From Singulisphaera sp. GP187 (GTDB taxonomy: Bacteria; Planctomycetota; Planctomycetia; Isosphaerales; Isosphaeraceae), in contig NZ_FSRB01000002.1 of the NCBI RefSeq assembly GCF_900129635.1, positions 2,508,727 to 2,572,726 of the forward strand: a stretch of DNA of 64,000 nucleotides, given 5' to 3'. The stretch's first letter is position 1. Every line of letters starts with the position of its first letter. The position numbers and the translations under genes are program-made. This document shows, piece by piece, positions 9,520 to 18,203 of the stretch. Under the pieces are notes generated by a model. It did not search any database, was not told where the DNA came from, and was given only the letters and a program-made list of their open reading frames with translations.

Positions 9520-9739
9520 TTCAGCCCCAACGGGGCGGCGCATGGATGCCTAGCACAATGCCCCAGATATTGATGATGTTTATTATTGTTGAGTCCCGGT
9601 AATCGTTCGCGCCCCGGCGTAGAAGTTGGCCTACCCCTGGTTTCCACGCTCCGCGTGAGAACGAGGGTGAAGGCAGGAGTTGTGTGGTACAACAAGGGCG
9701 TTGCCCCGGGCTTTCTTGGGCCGCCCGGTTGGGGCTGAA
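9520..9739. repeat. 220-base segment bounded by 20-bp inverted repeats
   Basis: The left end 9520-9539 (TTCAGCCCCAACGGGGCGGC) is the reverse complement of the right end 9720-9739 with one mismatch, exactly 200 bases apart. The interior encodes no protein I recognise and contains its own hairpin-like sequence at 9640-9665. This could be a small non-autonomous mobile element or two copies of a REP-like repeat in opposite orientation. I see no clear target-site duplication. Confidence 0.5.
9640..9665. repeat. Degenerate copy of the TTCCCACGC hairpin repeat
   Basis: The sequence has arms TTTCCACGC and GCGTGAGAA around a short loop, followed by CGAG. It matches the better-preserved copy at 44522-44546. 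Confidence 0.5.
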
Positions 9740-9745
9740 ACTCGC

Positions 9746-9804
9746 GAGAGCGTACGCCACTCGACGGTAATCGGCAGTAAGGCAGGGTGGGAGCGTACGC
9801 TCTC
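9746..9804. repeat. 12-bp perfect inverted repeat
   Basis: GAGAGCGTACGC at 9746-9757 and GCGTACGCTCTC at 9793-9804 are perfect complements across a 35-base loop. The central AGCGTACGCT is itself palindromic. It could be a cruciform, an operator or part of a repeat element. Confidence 0.45.
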
Positions 9805-9912
9805 TGTCGTCTCAGAGAGACAAGATAGAAATCATAAGCCGGGATACTTTGATCGGAATGTGATCGAACGGTGGGAACAGGCCTTGAGTATCGCGGGGTG
9901 GGAGCCGGGATG

Positions 9913-9948
9913 AAAAGGCAGGGAGCTCGCGCTCCCCGCTCGCCTTTT
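9913..9948. terminator. Bidirectional intrinsic terminator
   Basis: The core stem GGGAGC/GCTCCC with loop TCGC is enclosed by AAAAGGC and GCCTTTT, so either strand ends in a T-run after the hairpin. It lies 31 bases beyond the stop of the leftward gene at 9980 and faces the SGNH genes from the other side. Confidence 0.75.
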
Positions 9949-9979
9949 GCGTCTGTGCCCGCTGGCGGGGAAAGTCGCC

Positions 9980-10270
9980 TTAGCCTGCTCGCAATTTATC
10001 ATCGGGGGCGATCTCACCGGCGATCGCCAGCTTGCCTGACTCCGGTGTGAGGTCCTCGACCGTCTGCTGGAGATAGTCGACCTGACGTTGGAGGCGGACG
10101 AGTTCGCGCACGACATGCTCCATGAGCGTGTTCGCCTCGTCGGTGAGTTGCTGCTCGGTGGGACGAAGACAGCGGGAGAGATAGCTCTCGAACTTGTGCA
10201 GAAAGGGCCGACGAAGCGGCAACGTTCCGCGCCAGATTGCCTTTGCGACTTTCTTCACGAGTCGTTTCAT
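9980..10270 (-). CDS. Small coiled-coil protein downstream of a glycosyltransferase
   Basis: This is a 96-residue protein of unknown function. The N-terminus is strongly basic (MKRLVKKVAKAIWRG), followed by a predicted helix with heptad-like spacing, LMEHVVRELVRLQRQVDYLQ, suggesting a coiled coil. The ATG at 10270 has AGGTGA six bases upstream; an in-frame ATG at 10315 has no such site. It is 62 bases downstream of the double glycosyltransferase gene on the same strand, so the two are probably co-transcribed. A role in membrane association or polymer-length control is only a guess. Confidence 0.6.
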   Translation of the reverse strand: MKRLVKKVAKAIWRGTLPLRRPFLHKFESYLSRCLRPTEQQLTDEANTLMEHVVRELVRLQRQVDYLQQTVEDLTPESGKLAIAGEIAPDDKLRAG

Positions 10271-10332
10271 GAATTCACCTGGATCAACGATTCCCAAGGG
10301 GAAGAGCGGGTTCACCCGCGCCGTCCGAGTTT

Positions 10333-12843
10333 TCAGGCGGTGATCGCCTTGCCGGAACGCCTGAGTCGCGACTCACGGAAAGTCTTTCCGGCCAAGGCGA
10401 GTTGCCTGTGGGAGCGTTCGATAGCCTCGACATACTGCGCGGCCACACGGGGCCACTCATGATGGTCGAGACAGTGCTTCCAAGCCGCTTCGCCCAAGCG
10501 TTTTCGCTCTGCGTCCTGGCTTGCCAGGTCAAAGAGCGCCCGACGCAGGCCGTCGATCCCGTCGCTCTCCCAACGCACCTTGCGAACCACCTCGGCGGGG
10601 TAATCCGAGAAGGTCGCCACGTCGGTGACGATCGTCGGCACTCCAGCGGCCAGCATATTGAGCAGCGCCCCTGAAGTCTCACCGTTGGTGGGCGGAAGTC
10701 TCAGGTTGACTCCCAGGTCGGTCACCGCAATCAAGTCGGTGAAATTATTCCAGGCTTGGCGGCCGAGGAATCGGACGCGATCGTGCAGACCGAGGGCCGC
10801 CGCCTGGCGACGCGCGATCCCGCCATCGGCATCCTCGCCGACGAACAAGAACATCGCCTTCGGATTGGCTCGCGCGACCGCCTGGAACGCGTCGAGCGCT
10901 TCAGGGTTCATCTTGTCGGGATGAATGAATCCGAAGCTGGCCACGATCAGCGCGTCTTGCGGAAGATCAAACCGGGTGCGGATCGCCGTCTTTTCCGCGT
11001 CGGTCGGTCGTCTCGGCCAGATCCCGTGCGGGATGACCATCGTTCGTTCGGCGTGCTCGGGGCGCGTGGCCGCCACCTGGGCGAGACACCAGGGCGAATG
11101 GACGACAACGAGGTTGGGCGTGTCGAACATCCGGCGGTTAAGATACCACCCGCGTTTGGCGCATTCTCGCGCCACGACTTCCCAATCCCAATCAACGCTC
11201 TTGAGCATTGACCGGATCTCGTCCGCGTGTTCGGGATACCACTGGAGCAGCTCATTACGAATGTATTCGCGTTCCATCCCCCGAGTGTGCCCGTAGTGGA
11301 GATGAAAACCGGCCAGGCAGAAGTCGTGGAGCGTGGCGACTCCAGGATGGCGAAGCATCGTTTCATAGAGATAGCTATGATAACGAGAGTTTCCCATCTG
11401 GTAGACGATCCCGTGATAGTCTTTCGTCCCCGCGTAGAGGCCGAAGACGCGGGCGTCGATGCACTCGAACTCGTCGGACGCCAGCGCCAGATCGGGGCGG
11501 TATCCGATGTCGTGGAACAGGTCGATCTTGTACGTCTTCGTCAACTCGTTCAGCAAGAAGACGGAATAGTCGGAGATCCCCGACTTGCGCGGGGGGAGCG
11601 GCGAGAAGAAGGCGATTCGGGGCCGATTGCTGTGAGCCCGATCGATCCGGAGTCGAGGCAAGGCTCGTCGCCGTCCCAAGCCTTCCACGGCCTTCGCTGT
11701 GCGTTCAGCCGTCAGATCCCAACTGAACTGGCGCGACTGAACCGAGGCCCGATCCCGGAGCGTCTGGGCCAACTCGGGATTCTCCAGGATTCGTTCCAGT
11801 TTCTCGGCGATGTCACTGGCGTCGCTGACGTTGGCCAGAAGGCCGGCGTCGCCCACGACCTCGATCTGCGACGAGTTATTGCCCGCGATGACCGGCGCAC
11901 CGCACTGCATCGCTTCCAGCAGGGGCAGACCAAAGCCTTCGTAAAACGAGGGGAGCACAAACGCGGAGCAGCGCTGGTAGAGAATCCGCAGCGTCTCGTC
12001 GCTCACCTCGTTGGTCCAGATGAACGGTTCTTTGACGCCACGCTCTTTGGCGTATTCGCGAACCTCGGCGATTTCCCACTCACCCGACGAGAACGTAAGC
12101 ACAAGTTGATAGTTTTGCTGAAGTGTTTCGTCCAGCCGGCCGTAGGCGTCGATCAAGCCTCGGGTGTTCTTTCGGTCGACCAGTCCGCCCACATTCAGGA
12201 CGTATGGTTTGGTGATCCCGAGCTCCCGGAGCACGGCTGCCGAGGTGTCGGTCAGGGTCGGTGACGGGTCGGGCACGAAGAATTTCCGGTCGCAGCCCGC
12301 GCCGATCGATACGACCCTCTGCTCCGGGATGTTCAGAGTGGAAAGGATATCTTGGCGTGTTGCGTCGGAGATCGCGAGCAGGAGGTCGTACCCTCGCAGG
12401 ACTTCGAGGCTGCGATAGTAGCGCATCAGGATCGGATCGTAGGCGTTCTCGACCGGAAAGAGGAAGGGGATCAAGTCGTAAACGACCGCCGCCATCTTCA
12501 GGCCGTTGAGCGGTGGAGCCGGTGGGCAATAGTTGTCCCAGGGTTCGAACGGGCTGAGAACCAGGAGGAGATCGAGGCCGTCCGGGTTAGTCCGTACGAG
12601 CCGGTCCATCCGCTGGGTGACCGTTCCGCCTTCCGATTCCGAGGCCTGGCCGATGATGCGGACCGTCGCCCCTTTGGCCTCCGGGATTCGCTCGGCCGAG
12701 AGCGCTTCATAGACATAGAAAACGAACTCGTGTCCGTCGTCCCTGGCCAAGAGCGACGACACCAGGTTGATGCCGTAGCGACCGATTCCGCGGTGGCCGT
12801 GATGGGGGGACTGTACCCCGAGCATGTCGACGCCAATTCTCAC
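10333..12843 (-). CDS. Double-domain GT4 glycosyltransferase
   Basis: This 836-residue protein consists of two family-4 glycosyltransferase units joined head to tail. The first (about residues 1-385) opens RIGVDMLGVQSPHHGHRGIG and carries SFYEGFGLPLLEAMQCGAP, the EX7E nucleotide-sugar-binding motif. The second (about 405-836) opens RIAFFSPLPPRKSGISDYS and carries NGETSGALLNMLAAGVPT. The start is GTG, supported by an AAGGAGG site on the minus strand at 12852-12858, eight bases upstream. It probably adds two sugars in succession to a surface polysaccharide precursor. The small coiled-coil gene follows in the same direction. Confidence 0.9.
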   Translation of the reverse strand: MRIGVDMLGVQSPHHGHRGIGRYGINLVSSLLARDDGHEFVFYVYEALSAERIPEAKGATVRIIGQASESEGGTVTQRMDRLVRTNPDGLDLLLVLSPFEPWDNYCPPAPPLNGLKMAAVVYDLIPFLFPVENAYDPILMRYYRSLEVLRGYDLLLAISDATRQDILSTLNIPEQRVVSIGAGCDRKFFVPDPSPTLTDTSAAVLRELGITKPYVLNVGGLVDRKNTRGLIDAYGRLDETLQQNYQLVLTFSSGEWEIAEVREYAKERGVKEPFIWTNEVSDETLRILYQRCSAFVLPSFYEGFGLPLLEAMQCGAPVIAGNNSSQIEVVGDAGLLANVSDASDIAEKLERILENPELAQTLRDRASVQSRQFSWDLTAERTAKAVEGLGRRRALPRLRIDRAHSNRPRIAFFSPLPPRKSGISDYSVFLLNELTKTYKIDLFHDIGYRPDLALASDEFECIDARVFGLYAGTKDYHGIVYQMGNSRYHSYLYETMLRHPGVATLHDFCLAGFHLHYGHTRGMEREYIRNELLQWYPEHADEIRSMLKSVDWDWEVVARECAKRGWYLNRRMFDTPNLVVVHSPWCLAQVAATRPEHAERTMVIPHGIWPRRPTDAEKTAIRTRFDLPQDALIVASFGFIHPDKMNPEALDAFQAVARANPKAMFLFVGEDADGGIARRQAAALGLHDRVRFLGRQAWNNFTDLIAVTDLGVNLRLPPTNGETSGALLNMLAAGVPTIVTDVATFSDYPAEVVRKVRWESDGIDGLRRALFDLASQDAERKRLGEAAWKHCLDHHEWPRVAAQYVEAIERSHRQLALAGKTFRESRLRRSGKAITA

Positions 12844-12978
12844 GGGAACGACCTCCTTGTCGTTTCATGCCTCATCATGAGGCACCGGCCGCGAAACTTA
12901 TCCCCATGGCAGTTTCACGTCAACACCAAGACGCAATCCTTGGCGATTCGAACGCCCCGCCTTGGGATTCCGCCGGAA

Positions 12979-13006
12979 TTGACCATGCCCCTTGCGTCGA
13001 TACGAT
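12979..13006 (+). promoter_or_regulatory. Likely sigma-70 promoter for prpB
   Basis: TTGACC at 12979-12984 and TACGAT at 13001-13006 are separated by 16 bases, 68 bases before the prpB start. This also argues against longer prpB starts that would run through the promoter. Confidence 0.5.
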
Positions 13007-13073
13007 GGTTCTTGGAGTCACGGATCTCGTGGCTCGTTGGAATTCGATCCCTTCGAAATCTCGAGGAACCCTC

Positions 13074-13955
13074 ATGCCCTCTCCCGGTGCTCGATTGCGT
13101 GCGGCGTGGGTGGAACAGCCGATTTCCATTCCCGGCGCCTTTAATGCGCTGACGGCGAAGCTCGCGGAACGACTTGGCTTCTCCGCGGTCTACTTGTCGG
13201 GCGGAGCGCTTTCGGCGGGCTGGGCCGGCTTGCCCGATATCGGTCTCCTGTCACTCACCGAGTTTGTGGAGCAGGCCGCCGTCATCGCCCGAGCGACTTC
13301 CCTTCCCTTGCTCTGCGACGCCGACACCGGGTTCGGCGAGGCGATCAACGTGGTCCGAAGCATCCAGCTCTTCGAGCAGGCTGGGGTCGCAGGAGTTCAC
13401 CTCGAGGACCAGGTGCTCCCCAAGCGTTGTGGGCACCTCACGGGGAAATCGCTGATCGAGACCTCGGCGATGACGGCGAAGCTCCGCGCGGCCGTCGAGG
13501 CGCGTCGCGATCCCGATTTCGTGATCATCGCGCGGACCGACGCGCGATCGGTGGAAGGCTTCGACGCCGCGGTCGAGCGTGCTCGCGCCTATCGGGCGGC
13601 CGGCGCTGACATGATCTTTCCGGAGGCTTTGGAATCGGCCGAGGAGTTTGAGCGGTTCGCGGCGAACGTCGAGGGGCCTAAAATCGCCAACATGACCGAA
13701 TTCGGGCGTAGCCCGTTGCTCACGCTCGACGAGTTGGCTCGGTTGGGATACCAGGCCGCACTCTTCCCGCTCACAGCGTTCCGAGCGGCGATGCGCGCCG
13801 TCGAGCTGACGCTCGTCGAACTTCGGAATTCGGGCACCCAGCGCGGGATCGTCGACCAGATGCAGACCCGCGCCGAGCTCTACGAGCTGCTCGGTTATAC
13901 GGATTGGGAGAAACGCGATCGGGCTTACTTCAGCGACGGAACGACCAAATCGTAG
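13074..13955 (+). CDS. prpB: Methylisocitrate lyase (isocitrate lyase/PEP mutase family)
   Basis: This 293-residue protein has the usual length of PrpB. It begins RLRAAWVEQPISIPGAFNAL, has the metal-binding LCDADTGFGEA and the catalytic-loop PKRCGHLTGK with the essential Cys (KRCGH), then PDFVIIARTDARSVEG. It splits 2-methylisocitrate to pyruvate and succinate in the methylcitrate cycle. The ATG at 13074 has GAGGAA nine bases upstream; in-frame codons back to 12867 would add 69 unconserved residues and cover the promoter. It is separated from the PrpD-type gene at 1524, and citrate synthase and propionyl-CoA ligase genes are absent. Confidence 0.92.
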   Translation: MPSPGARLRAAWVEQPISIPGAFNALTAKLAERLGFSAVYLSGGALSAGWAGLPDIGLLSLTEFVEQAAVIARATSLPLLCDADTGFGEAINVVRSIQLFEQAGVAGVHLEDQVLPKRCGHLTGKSLIETSAMTAKLRAAVEARRDPDFVIIARTDARSVEGFDAAVERARAYRAAGADMIFPEALESAEEFERFAANVEGPKIANMTEFGRSPLLTLDELARLGYQAALFPLTAFRAAMRAVELTLVELRNSGTQRGIVDQMQTRAELYELLGYTDWEKRDRAYFSDGTTKS

Positions 13956-13977
13956 CAAATCTCTGGCCGCGGAACGA

Positions 13978-14005
13978 TTGACCCCTTCAACCGTTCTGAT
14001 ACATT
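13978..14005 (+). promoter_or_regulatory. Possible sigma-70 promoter
   Basis: TTGACC at 13978-13983 and TACATT at 14000-14005 are spaced by 16 bases. It could drive the small frame at 14236 or a long rny leader. Confidence 0.35.
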
Positions 14006-14235
14006 GGATAAGAGTCCTCGGAACGTTCACGTTGCGAGGTTTGGAATCGGTCCAGCTCATCCTGAAGGCTTTGCTTATTAGGCCGTTCAGGGAAGTTGTC
14101 GCCGAACTTGTTGTTAGAATTGACTTTCGGTCGCGTGGTCAAACCTATTGCCTGTCCGGCGGAAGCGGGATTCGGCGTGGCTGGCCGGCGCTGAAAACGA
14201 CACTCCACCCCCATTTCTCAACGCGAGGGCCGGCG

Positions 14236-14586
14236 ATGCTGACGAGTTTCGCGCTTTGGCTGGTCTCGACGCTCATTGGGACGGCGGTCAGTTGGACCGT
14301 CGGGCGCCAGGTTTGCGGCATCAGATTCGCTCGCGTCGCGGGACAAGTGCGAAACGGTGTCGAGACTTGGCAACGGGGATTAGGACAGTACGGGAACAGC
14401 AGTTTTCCGACCAGGTGCTCTCCCCTGGTTGCGACGACGAGGGTCACGGCGTTTTCGCCGTGGCACTGTACGGCCGTGCTCTGGAACGCTCTCGGTCGCC
14501 GAGAGGGGTCTGGTGGCGGTTCTTTAGCTAGTCTCGACGACCCTCTGGGTTGGGCAGTCCTCGCTGGAGCCGGTTTGAGTCGTTGA
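14236..14586 (+). CDS. Doubtful small membrane protein
   Basis: A 116-residue frame starts [20 protein letters not shown], which would form one membrane helix, with GAGGG about 12 bases upstream. Beyond residue 40 the composition is Ser/Arg/Gly-rich and shows no domain. It lies between prpB and rny, where few other explanations exist for the 743-base gap. It may equally be chance coding in a leader region. Confidence 0.25.
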   Translation: MLTSFALWLVSTLIGTAVSWTVGRQVCGIRFARVAGQVRNGVETWQRGLGQYGNSSFPTRCSPLVATTRVTAFSPWHCTAVLWNALGRREGSGGGSLASLDDPLGWAVLAGAGLSR

Positions 14587-14698
14587 CGGTGTCGATGCCA
14601 GTCGCTTCGGAAGTGCTTTCGCTCTGGATCCCGCCCGATACGGCGGGGCTAGGGCCGCGCGTCGAAAGACTTCCTTAGCGGAAAGGCGAGGCGCCGAC

Positions 14699-16252
14699 GT
14701 GTACGAGGCGACCATAGGCCTGATCGGTATCATTCTCGGGGTCGCCGCCGGGCTTTCGGGGGCTCTCGTCGTCGCTCAACAACGCGCCAAAACGGCTCGC
14801 GGAGGCGCTGAAGTCATCCTCGCCAATGCGAGGCGCGAGGCTGAGACCATTCGCAAAGAGGCGGATCTCCAGTCGAAGGAAGAAGGCTTGCGCCGCCGCG
14901 AAGCCATCGACTCAGAAACGGAAGTGGTCCGCCGAGGGTTTCGCGAGCAAGACAAACGGCTCGAGAAACGTTCCGACCTGCTCGACCAGAAGCTCGATCT
15001 GATCAATAAAAAAGAGCGCGACTTCGAGAACGTCCAGCGTTATCTCGCCGAGCAGCAGGAAGAGCTGACCCGCCGCAATCTCGAGGTCAAGCAAACCTTG
15101 ACCGAGCAGCGCGACGTGCTGCATCGCGTCTCCCAGCTTGGTCCCGACGAGGCACGGGCGCTCCTGCTCAAGCGCCTGGACACCGAGATGCGGCATGAAG
15201 TTGGCGGCGTGATCCTCAAGCACGAGCAGACGCTGCGGGAGACCTGCCAGCAGAAGGCGCGTGAGGTGCTCGCCACGGCGATCCAGCGGTACGCGGCCTC
15301 GCATACCGCCGAGACCACTGTCAGCACGGTCGATATTCCGAGCGATGATATGAAGGGGCGGATCATCGGCCGTGAGGGTCGCAACATCCGCGCCTTTGAG
15401 AAAGCGACGGGGGTCGACGTCATCGTCGATGATACCCCGGGCATCGTCATTGTGACCGGCTTCGACAACATCAGGCGCGAGATCGCCAAGCTGTCGCTCG
15501 AGAAGCTGATCATGGACGGCCGGATCCACCCGACCCGAATCGAGGAGATCGTCAAAGAGACCCAGGAGGAGATGGAGCAACACATTCGCCAACTCGGTCA
15601 GGCCGCCGCTCAAGAGGCGAACGTACCGGCCCTGCACGAACGGTTGCTCGACTTGCTCGGTCGCCTGAAGTTCCGCACCAGCTATTCCCAGAACGTCTTG
15701 CAGCACTCCATCGAGGTGGCCTACCTGACGGGCTTGATGGCGGAAGAGATCGGACTCGATGGCGCTCTCGGACGACGGTGTGGCTTGTTGCATGACATCG
15801 GCAAGGCGGCCGACCATGAGATGGAAGGGGGACACCCCGCCATCGGTGCAGAGCTGACGAAACGGTATGGCGAACGGCCCGAGGTCGTGCACGCCGCTCT
15901 CGGTCATCATGACGACCTGCGGCCGGAGACCCCGTACACCGTTCTGGTCGCCGCGGCCGATGCGGTGAGCGCGAGTCGACCCGGAGCGCGGCGTGAGACC
16001 CTGGATAAGTATGTCCGTCGCCTCGAAGATCTCGAGGCCCTCGCCTGCGGCTTCCCGGGCGTGGAGCAGGCCTATGCGATTCAGGCGGGACGGGAGATCC
16101 GGGTGATCGCCGATAGCCATCAACTCGGTGATGAAGCGGCTGCCAAGCTCTGCCGCGACATCGCGAAAGCCGTTCAACAGCAACTGACCTACCCCGGCGA
16201 AGTCAAGGTCACGGTCTTACGCGAGACGCGTAACGTCGAATTCGCGCGCTAA
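14699..16252 (+). CDS. rny: Ribonuclease Y
   Basis: This 517-residue protein has the full RNase Y architecture: an N-terminal membrane helix ([19 protein letters not shown]), a long charged coiled coil to about residue 150, a KH domain with [10 protein letters not shown] near residue 219, and an HD domain with [12 protein letters not shown] near residue 363. It is the membrane-anchored endoribonuclease that starts mRNA decay in many bacteria. The start is GTG; the helix begins a few residues later, so a shorter start is unlikely. The YmdB-type gene lies 108 bases downstream, an association known from several other phyla. Confidence 0.96.
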   Translation: MYEATIGLIGIILGVAAGLSGALVVAQQRAKTARGGAEVILANARREAETIRKEADLQSKEEGLRRREAIDSETEVVRRGFREQDKRLEKRSDLLDQKLDLINKKERDFENVQRYLAEQQEELTRRNLEVKQTLTEQRDVLHRVSQLGPDEARALLLKRLDTEMRHEVGGVILKHEQTLRETCQQKAREVLATAIQRYAASHTAETTVSTVDIPSDDMKGRIIGREGRNIRAFEKATGVDVIVDDTPGIVIVTGFDNIRREIAKLSLEKLIMDGRIHPTRIEEIVKETQEEMEQHIRQLGQAAAQEANVPALHERLLDLLGRLKFRTSYSQNVLQHSIEVAYLTGLMAEEIGLDGALGRRCGLLHDIGKAADHEMEGGHPAIGAELTKRYGERPEVVHAALGHHDDLRPETPYTVLVAAADAVSASRPGARRETLDKYVRRLEDLEALACGFPGVEQAYAIQAGREIRVIADSHQLGDEAAAKLCRDIAKAVQQQLTYPGEVKVTVLRETRNVEFAR

Positions 16253-16360
16253 GGGCCGTTCGCTCGTTTCACCTGAACAAGGGCGAGCGTGAAATTCATT
16301 GCATTCGAACCCGAATCCCTCACGGGCAAGAGTTCGACGATATCAAGAGGTCGAAATCCC

Positions 16361-17179
16361 ATGCCCCTGAAAATTCTGTTCATCGGTGACGTCGTCGGAT
16401 CGCCGGGCCGAAAGATCGTCAGCCAACTCCTCCCGCGGCTGATTCACCGGTGGGAGCTCGGACTCGTGATCTGCAACGCCGAGAATGCGGCGGGCGGTTC
16501 AGGCCTGACCATCAAGTGCCACGAGGAACTCGTCGAGGCGGGAGTCGACGTCTTCACCCTGGGCGACCATGTCTATCGCAAGGACGAGGTGTTTACCCTG
16601 TTCGAGCGCAGCGACCGGCTCCTCCGGCCGGCGAACTTTCCGCTCGATTCCCCCGGGGAGGAGGCGGTCGTCGTCCCGGCCAAGGACGGGACCATGGTGG
16701 GCGTCTTCACGCTCCTGGGGCGAACCTTCATGCGCCCGGTCGACTGTACGCTCCGCGCGGCCGATCGTGTGCTCGACCGACTGCTCCCGCTGGCGAAGGT
16801 CGTGGTGGTGGACATTCATGCCGAAGCGACCAGCGACAAGCAGCTTCTGGGGCGCTACCTGGATGGACGAGTCTCAGCGGTCCTGGGCACTCACACCCAC
16901 GTCGTCACGGCCGATGAGCGGATCCTCCCTCGCGGCACGGCGTACCAGACGGACGTCGGCATGACCGGTCCCCACGACTCGATCCTCGGTCGGCGCTACG
17001 ATCGGGTCCTGGCGGCGAACTTGAGCTTCGTGCCCCACTACTTCGAGGTCGCCACGGGAGACCCGCGTCTCAACGGCGCGCTCCTCGAGGTCGATCCCGC
17101 AACGGGTGAAGCACTCTCGATCAAACGCATCGCCATCGATCAGGACGAAGCTTTAAAACTTATGACCAACTCGGCATGA
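16361..17179 (+). CDS. ymdB: YmdB-family metallophosphoesterase
   Basis: This 272-residue protein belongs to the TIGR00282/YmdB family of binuclear metallophosphoesterases, some of which cleave 2',3'-cyclic AMP. Key blocks are ILFIGDVVGSPGRK at the N-terminus, NAENAAGGSG, TLGDHVYRKDE, and the metal-binding VVDIHAEATSDK and LGTHTHVVTADERILP. The ATG at 16361 has AAGAGG about ten bases upstream and precedes conserved sequence immediately; an upstream ATG at 16289 adds unconserved residues. The pairing with RNase Y suggests a shared role in RNA turnover or cyclic-nucleotide removal. Confidence 0.92.
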   Translation: MPLKILFIGDVVGSPGRKIVSQLLPRLIHRWELGLVICNAENAAGGSGLTIKCHEELVEAGVDVFTLGDHVYRKDEVFTLFERSDRLLRPANFPLDSPGEEAVVVPAKDGTMVGVFTLLGRTFMRPVDCTLRAADRVLDRLLPLAKVVVVDIHAEATSDKQLLGRYLDGRVSAVLGTHTHVVTADERILPRGTAYQTDVGMTGPHDSILGRRYDRVLAANLSFVPHYFEVATGDPRLNGALLEVDPATGEALSIKRIAIDQDEALKLMTNSA

Positions 17180-17201
17180 GCTTCTGTCGGGCCGTCGGTG
17201 C

Positions 17202-18203
17202 TCAGCGGAACTCGCCGGCAACGTGGCCCAGCAATCGCTCGAGTCCGCGTTCGATCCCCCGGCTGACCGCGCGGGGGTCTTCGAACACGCGCTTCTCAAG
17301 AAAGTGCCAGCGGACCCAATGGCCGGCCCCGAGTAAGGCGGCCGATGCATCGAACGCATCGATCAGGCCCCCTTCGGAATCGTCGAGCGGCCGAACCGCG
17401 GAATAGGCGTTGAGCGCCTCGGCTCGCGCCCAGCGGTCTCCTTCCACCCATTCGGCCAGGAGCCGGGCCAGATCTCCCGAGACGACGTCGAATCGCATCG
17501 CTCCAAAATCGATCAGGCCGGTCAGGCAATCGCCCTCAAACAGCAGGTGGTCGGACCGCACATCACGCAAACAGGGCTGGAGCCGGCACGCCGCGGCGGC
17601 CGCCTGCTTGATCTGGTGAAGGTAGCGTGGAGTGACTCGACGCGCGAGTTCCAGCCAGCGCAGCGCATGGCCGGTTGCCGCGTCACTCGAGGCCGCCTGG
17701 ACGGCCGCTTGAAGGGTATCGAAGCCGCCCAGCATCAAGGCCCGGATTTCACTGAGCCGATTCCCCAGCCCCGGGCTCGGACCAACTCTCGAGTGCGACC
17801 CCAGGGCCTGGTGAAACGAGGCCAGGGCCGCGAAGCCGGCGACGATTCGGGCACGTTCGGGAGGACGTTCGGTCGTGGCCGATCCGGGCATCCAGGGGGA
17901 AAGGTCCCAGAGCCGGCCACCCTGCTCCTGAAACGTTCTCCCCAGGCGATCTCGAATCGGCAAGGGAACAAAACCGAGTGACTCTGCCATGAGCACCCAT
18001 TCATGGATCTGACTCAGGTGGGCCACATCCGTCCCATCCGCGGGCCAGGCGCGAGCGACGAGCGGACCTTGACCCGAGTGGTATCGCCAGAGGCTGACAC
18101 CACTATTTCCACCGGCATTGCCCAAGGCTTCGGGTTCGGCCAGTGGTCGGGTGATCGCCGGGTAATGGGCCAGAACGGCGTGCAAGTCTTCGAGAGTCAT
18201 CAC
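17202..18203 (-). CDS. Atypical phosphotransferase (APH/choline-kinase fold)
   Basis: This 333-residue protein has the aminoglycoside-phosphotransferase-like kinase fold. The catalytic loop reads LRDVRSDHLLF, where the family usually has HGD and a following Asn, so the catalytic Asp is kept but the His and Asn positions differ. The metal-binding DFG is present as LIDFGAM. A small molecule, sugar or lipid head group is a more likely substrate than an antibiotic. It starts on the base after the stop of the upstream acyltransferase, so the two are surely co-transcribed, suggesting a lipid-related task. Confidence 0.75.
   Translation of the reverse strand: MMTLEDLHAVLAHYPAITRPLAEPEALGNAGGNSGVSLWRYHSGQGPLVARAWPADGTDVAHLSQIHEWVLMAESLGFVPLPIRDRLGRTFQEQGGRLWDLSPWMPGSATTERPPERARIVAGFAALASFHQALGSHSRVGPSPGLGNRLSEIRALMLGGFDTLQAAVQAASSDAATGHALRWLELARRVTPRYLHQIKQAAAAACRLQPCLRDVRSDHLLFEGDCLTGLIDFGAMRFDVVSGDLARLLAEWVEGDRWARAEALNAYSAVRPLDDSEGGLIDAFDASAALLGAGHWVRWHFLEKRVFEDPRAVSRGIERGLERLLGHVAGEFR

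Larger units (their letters stand above)
9347..9979. other. Repeat-rich intergenic region
   Basis: This 633-base gap between two convergent transcription units has no convincing gene. It holds a short GTAGGGTGGGCAC-type repeat, a 220-base segment bounded by 20-bp inverted repeats, a degenerate hairpin repeat inside that segment, a second inverted repeat and a bidirectional terminator; each is listed separately. Short reading frames here cross these repeats and lack ribosome-binding sites. Confidence 0.7.
13956..14698. other. Long gap upstream of rny
   Basis: This 743-base gap contains a possible promoter at 13978 and one doubtful small reading frame at 14236. I looked for RNase P RNA, SRP RNA and tRNA features and saw none. 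A long untranslated leader for rny is possible. Confidence 0.5.

Noticed and set aside
9680-9913. A 77-codon frame in the repeat-rich gap
   Set aside because: It runs through two inverted repeats into the bidirectional terminator, so coding is very unlikely.
13956-14698. Possible RNase P RNA, SRP RNA or other structural RNA in the gap before rny
   Set aside because: None of the conserved sequence boxes of those RNAs is visible.
17202-18203. Aminoglycoside resistance gene
   Set aside because: Only the general kinase fold is shared; the catalytic loop is atypical and the neighbour is a lipid acyltransferase.
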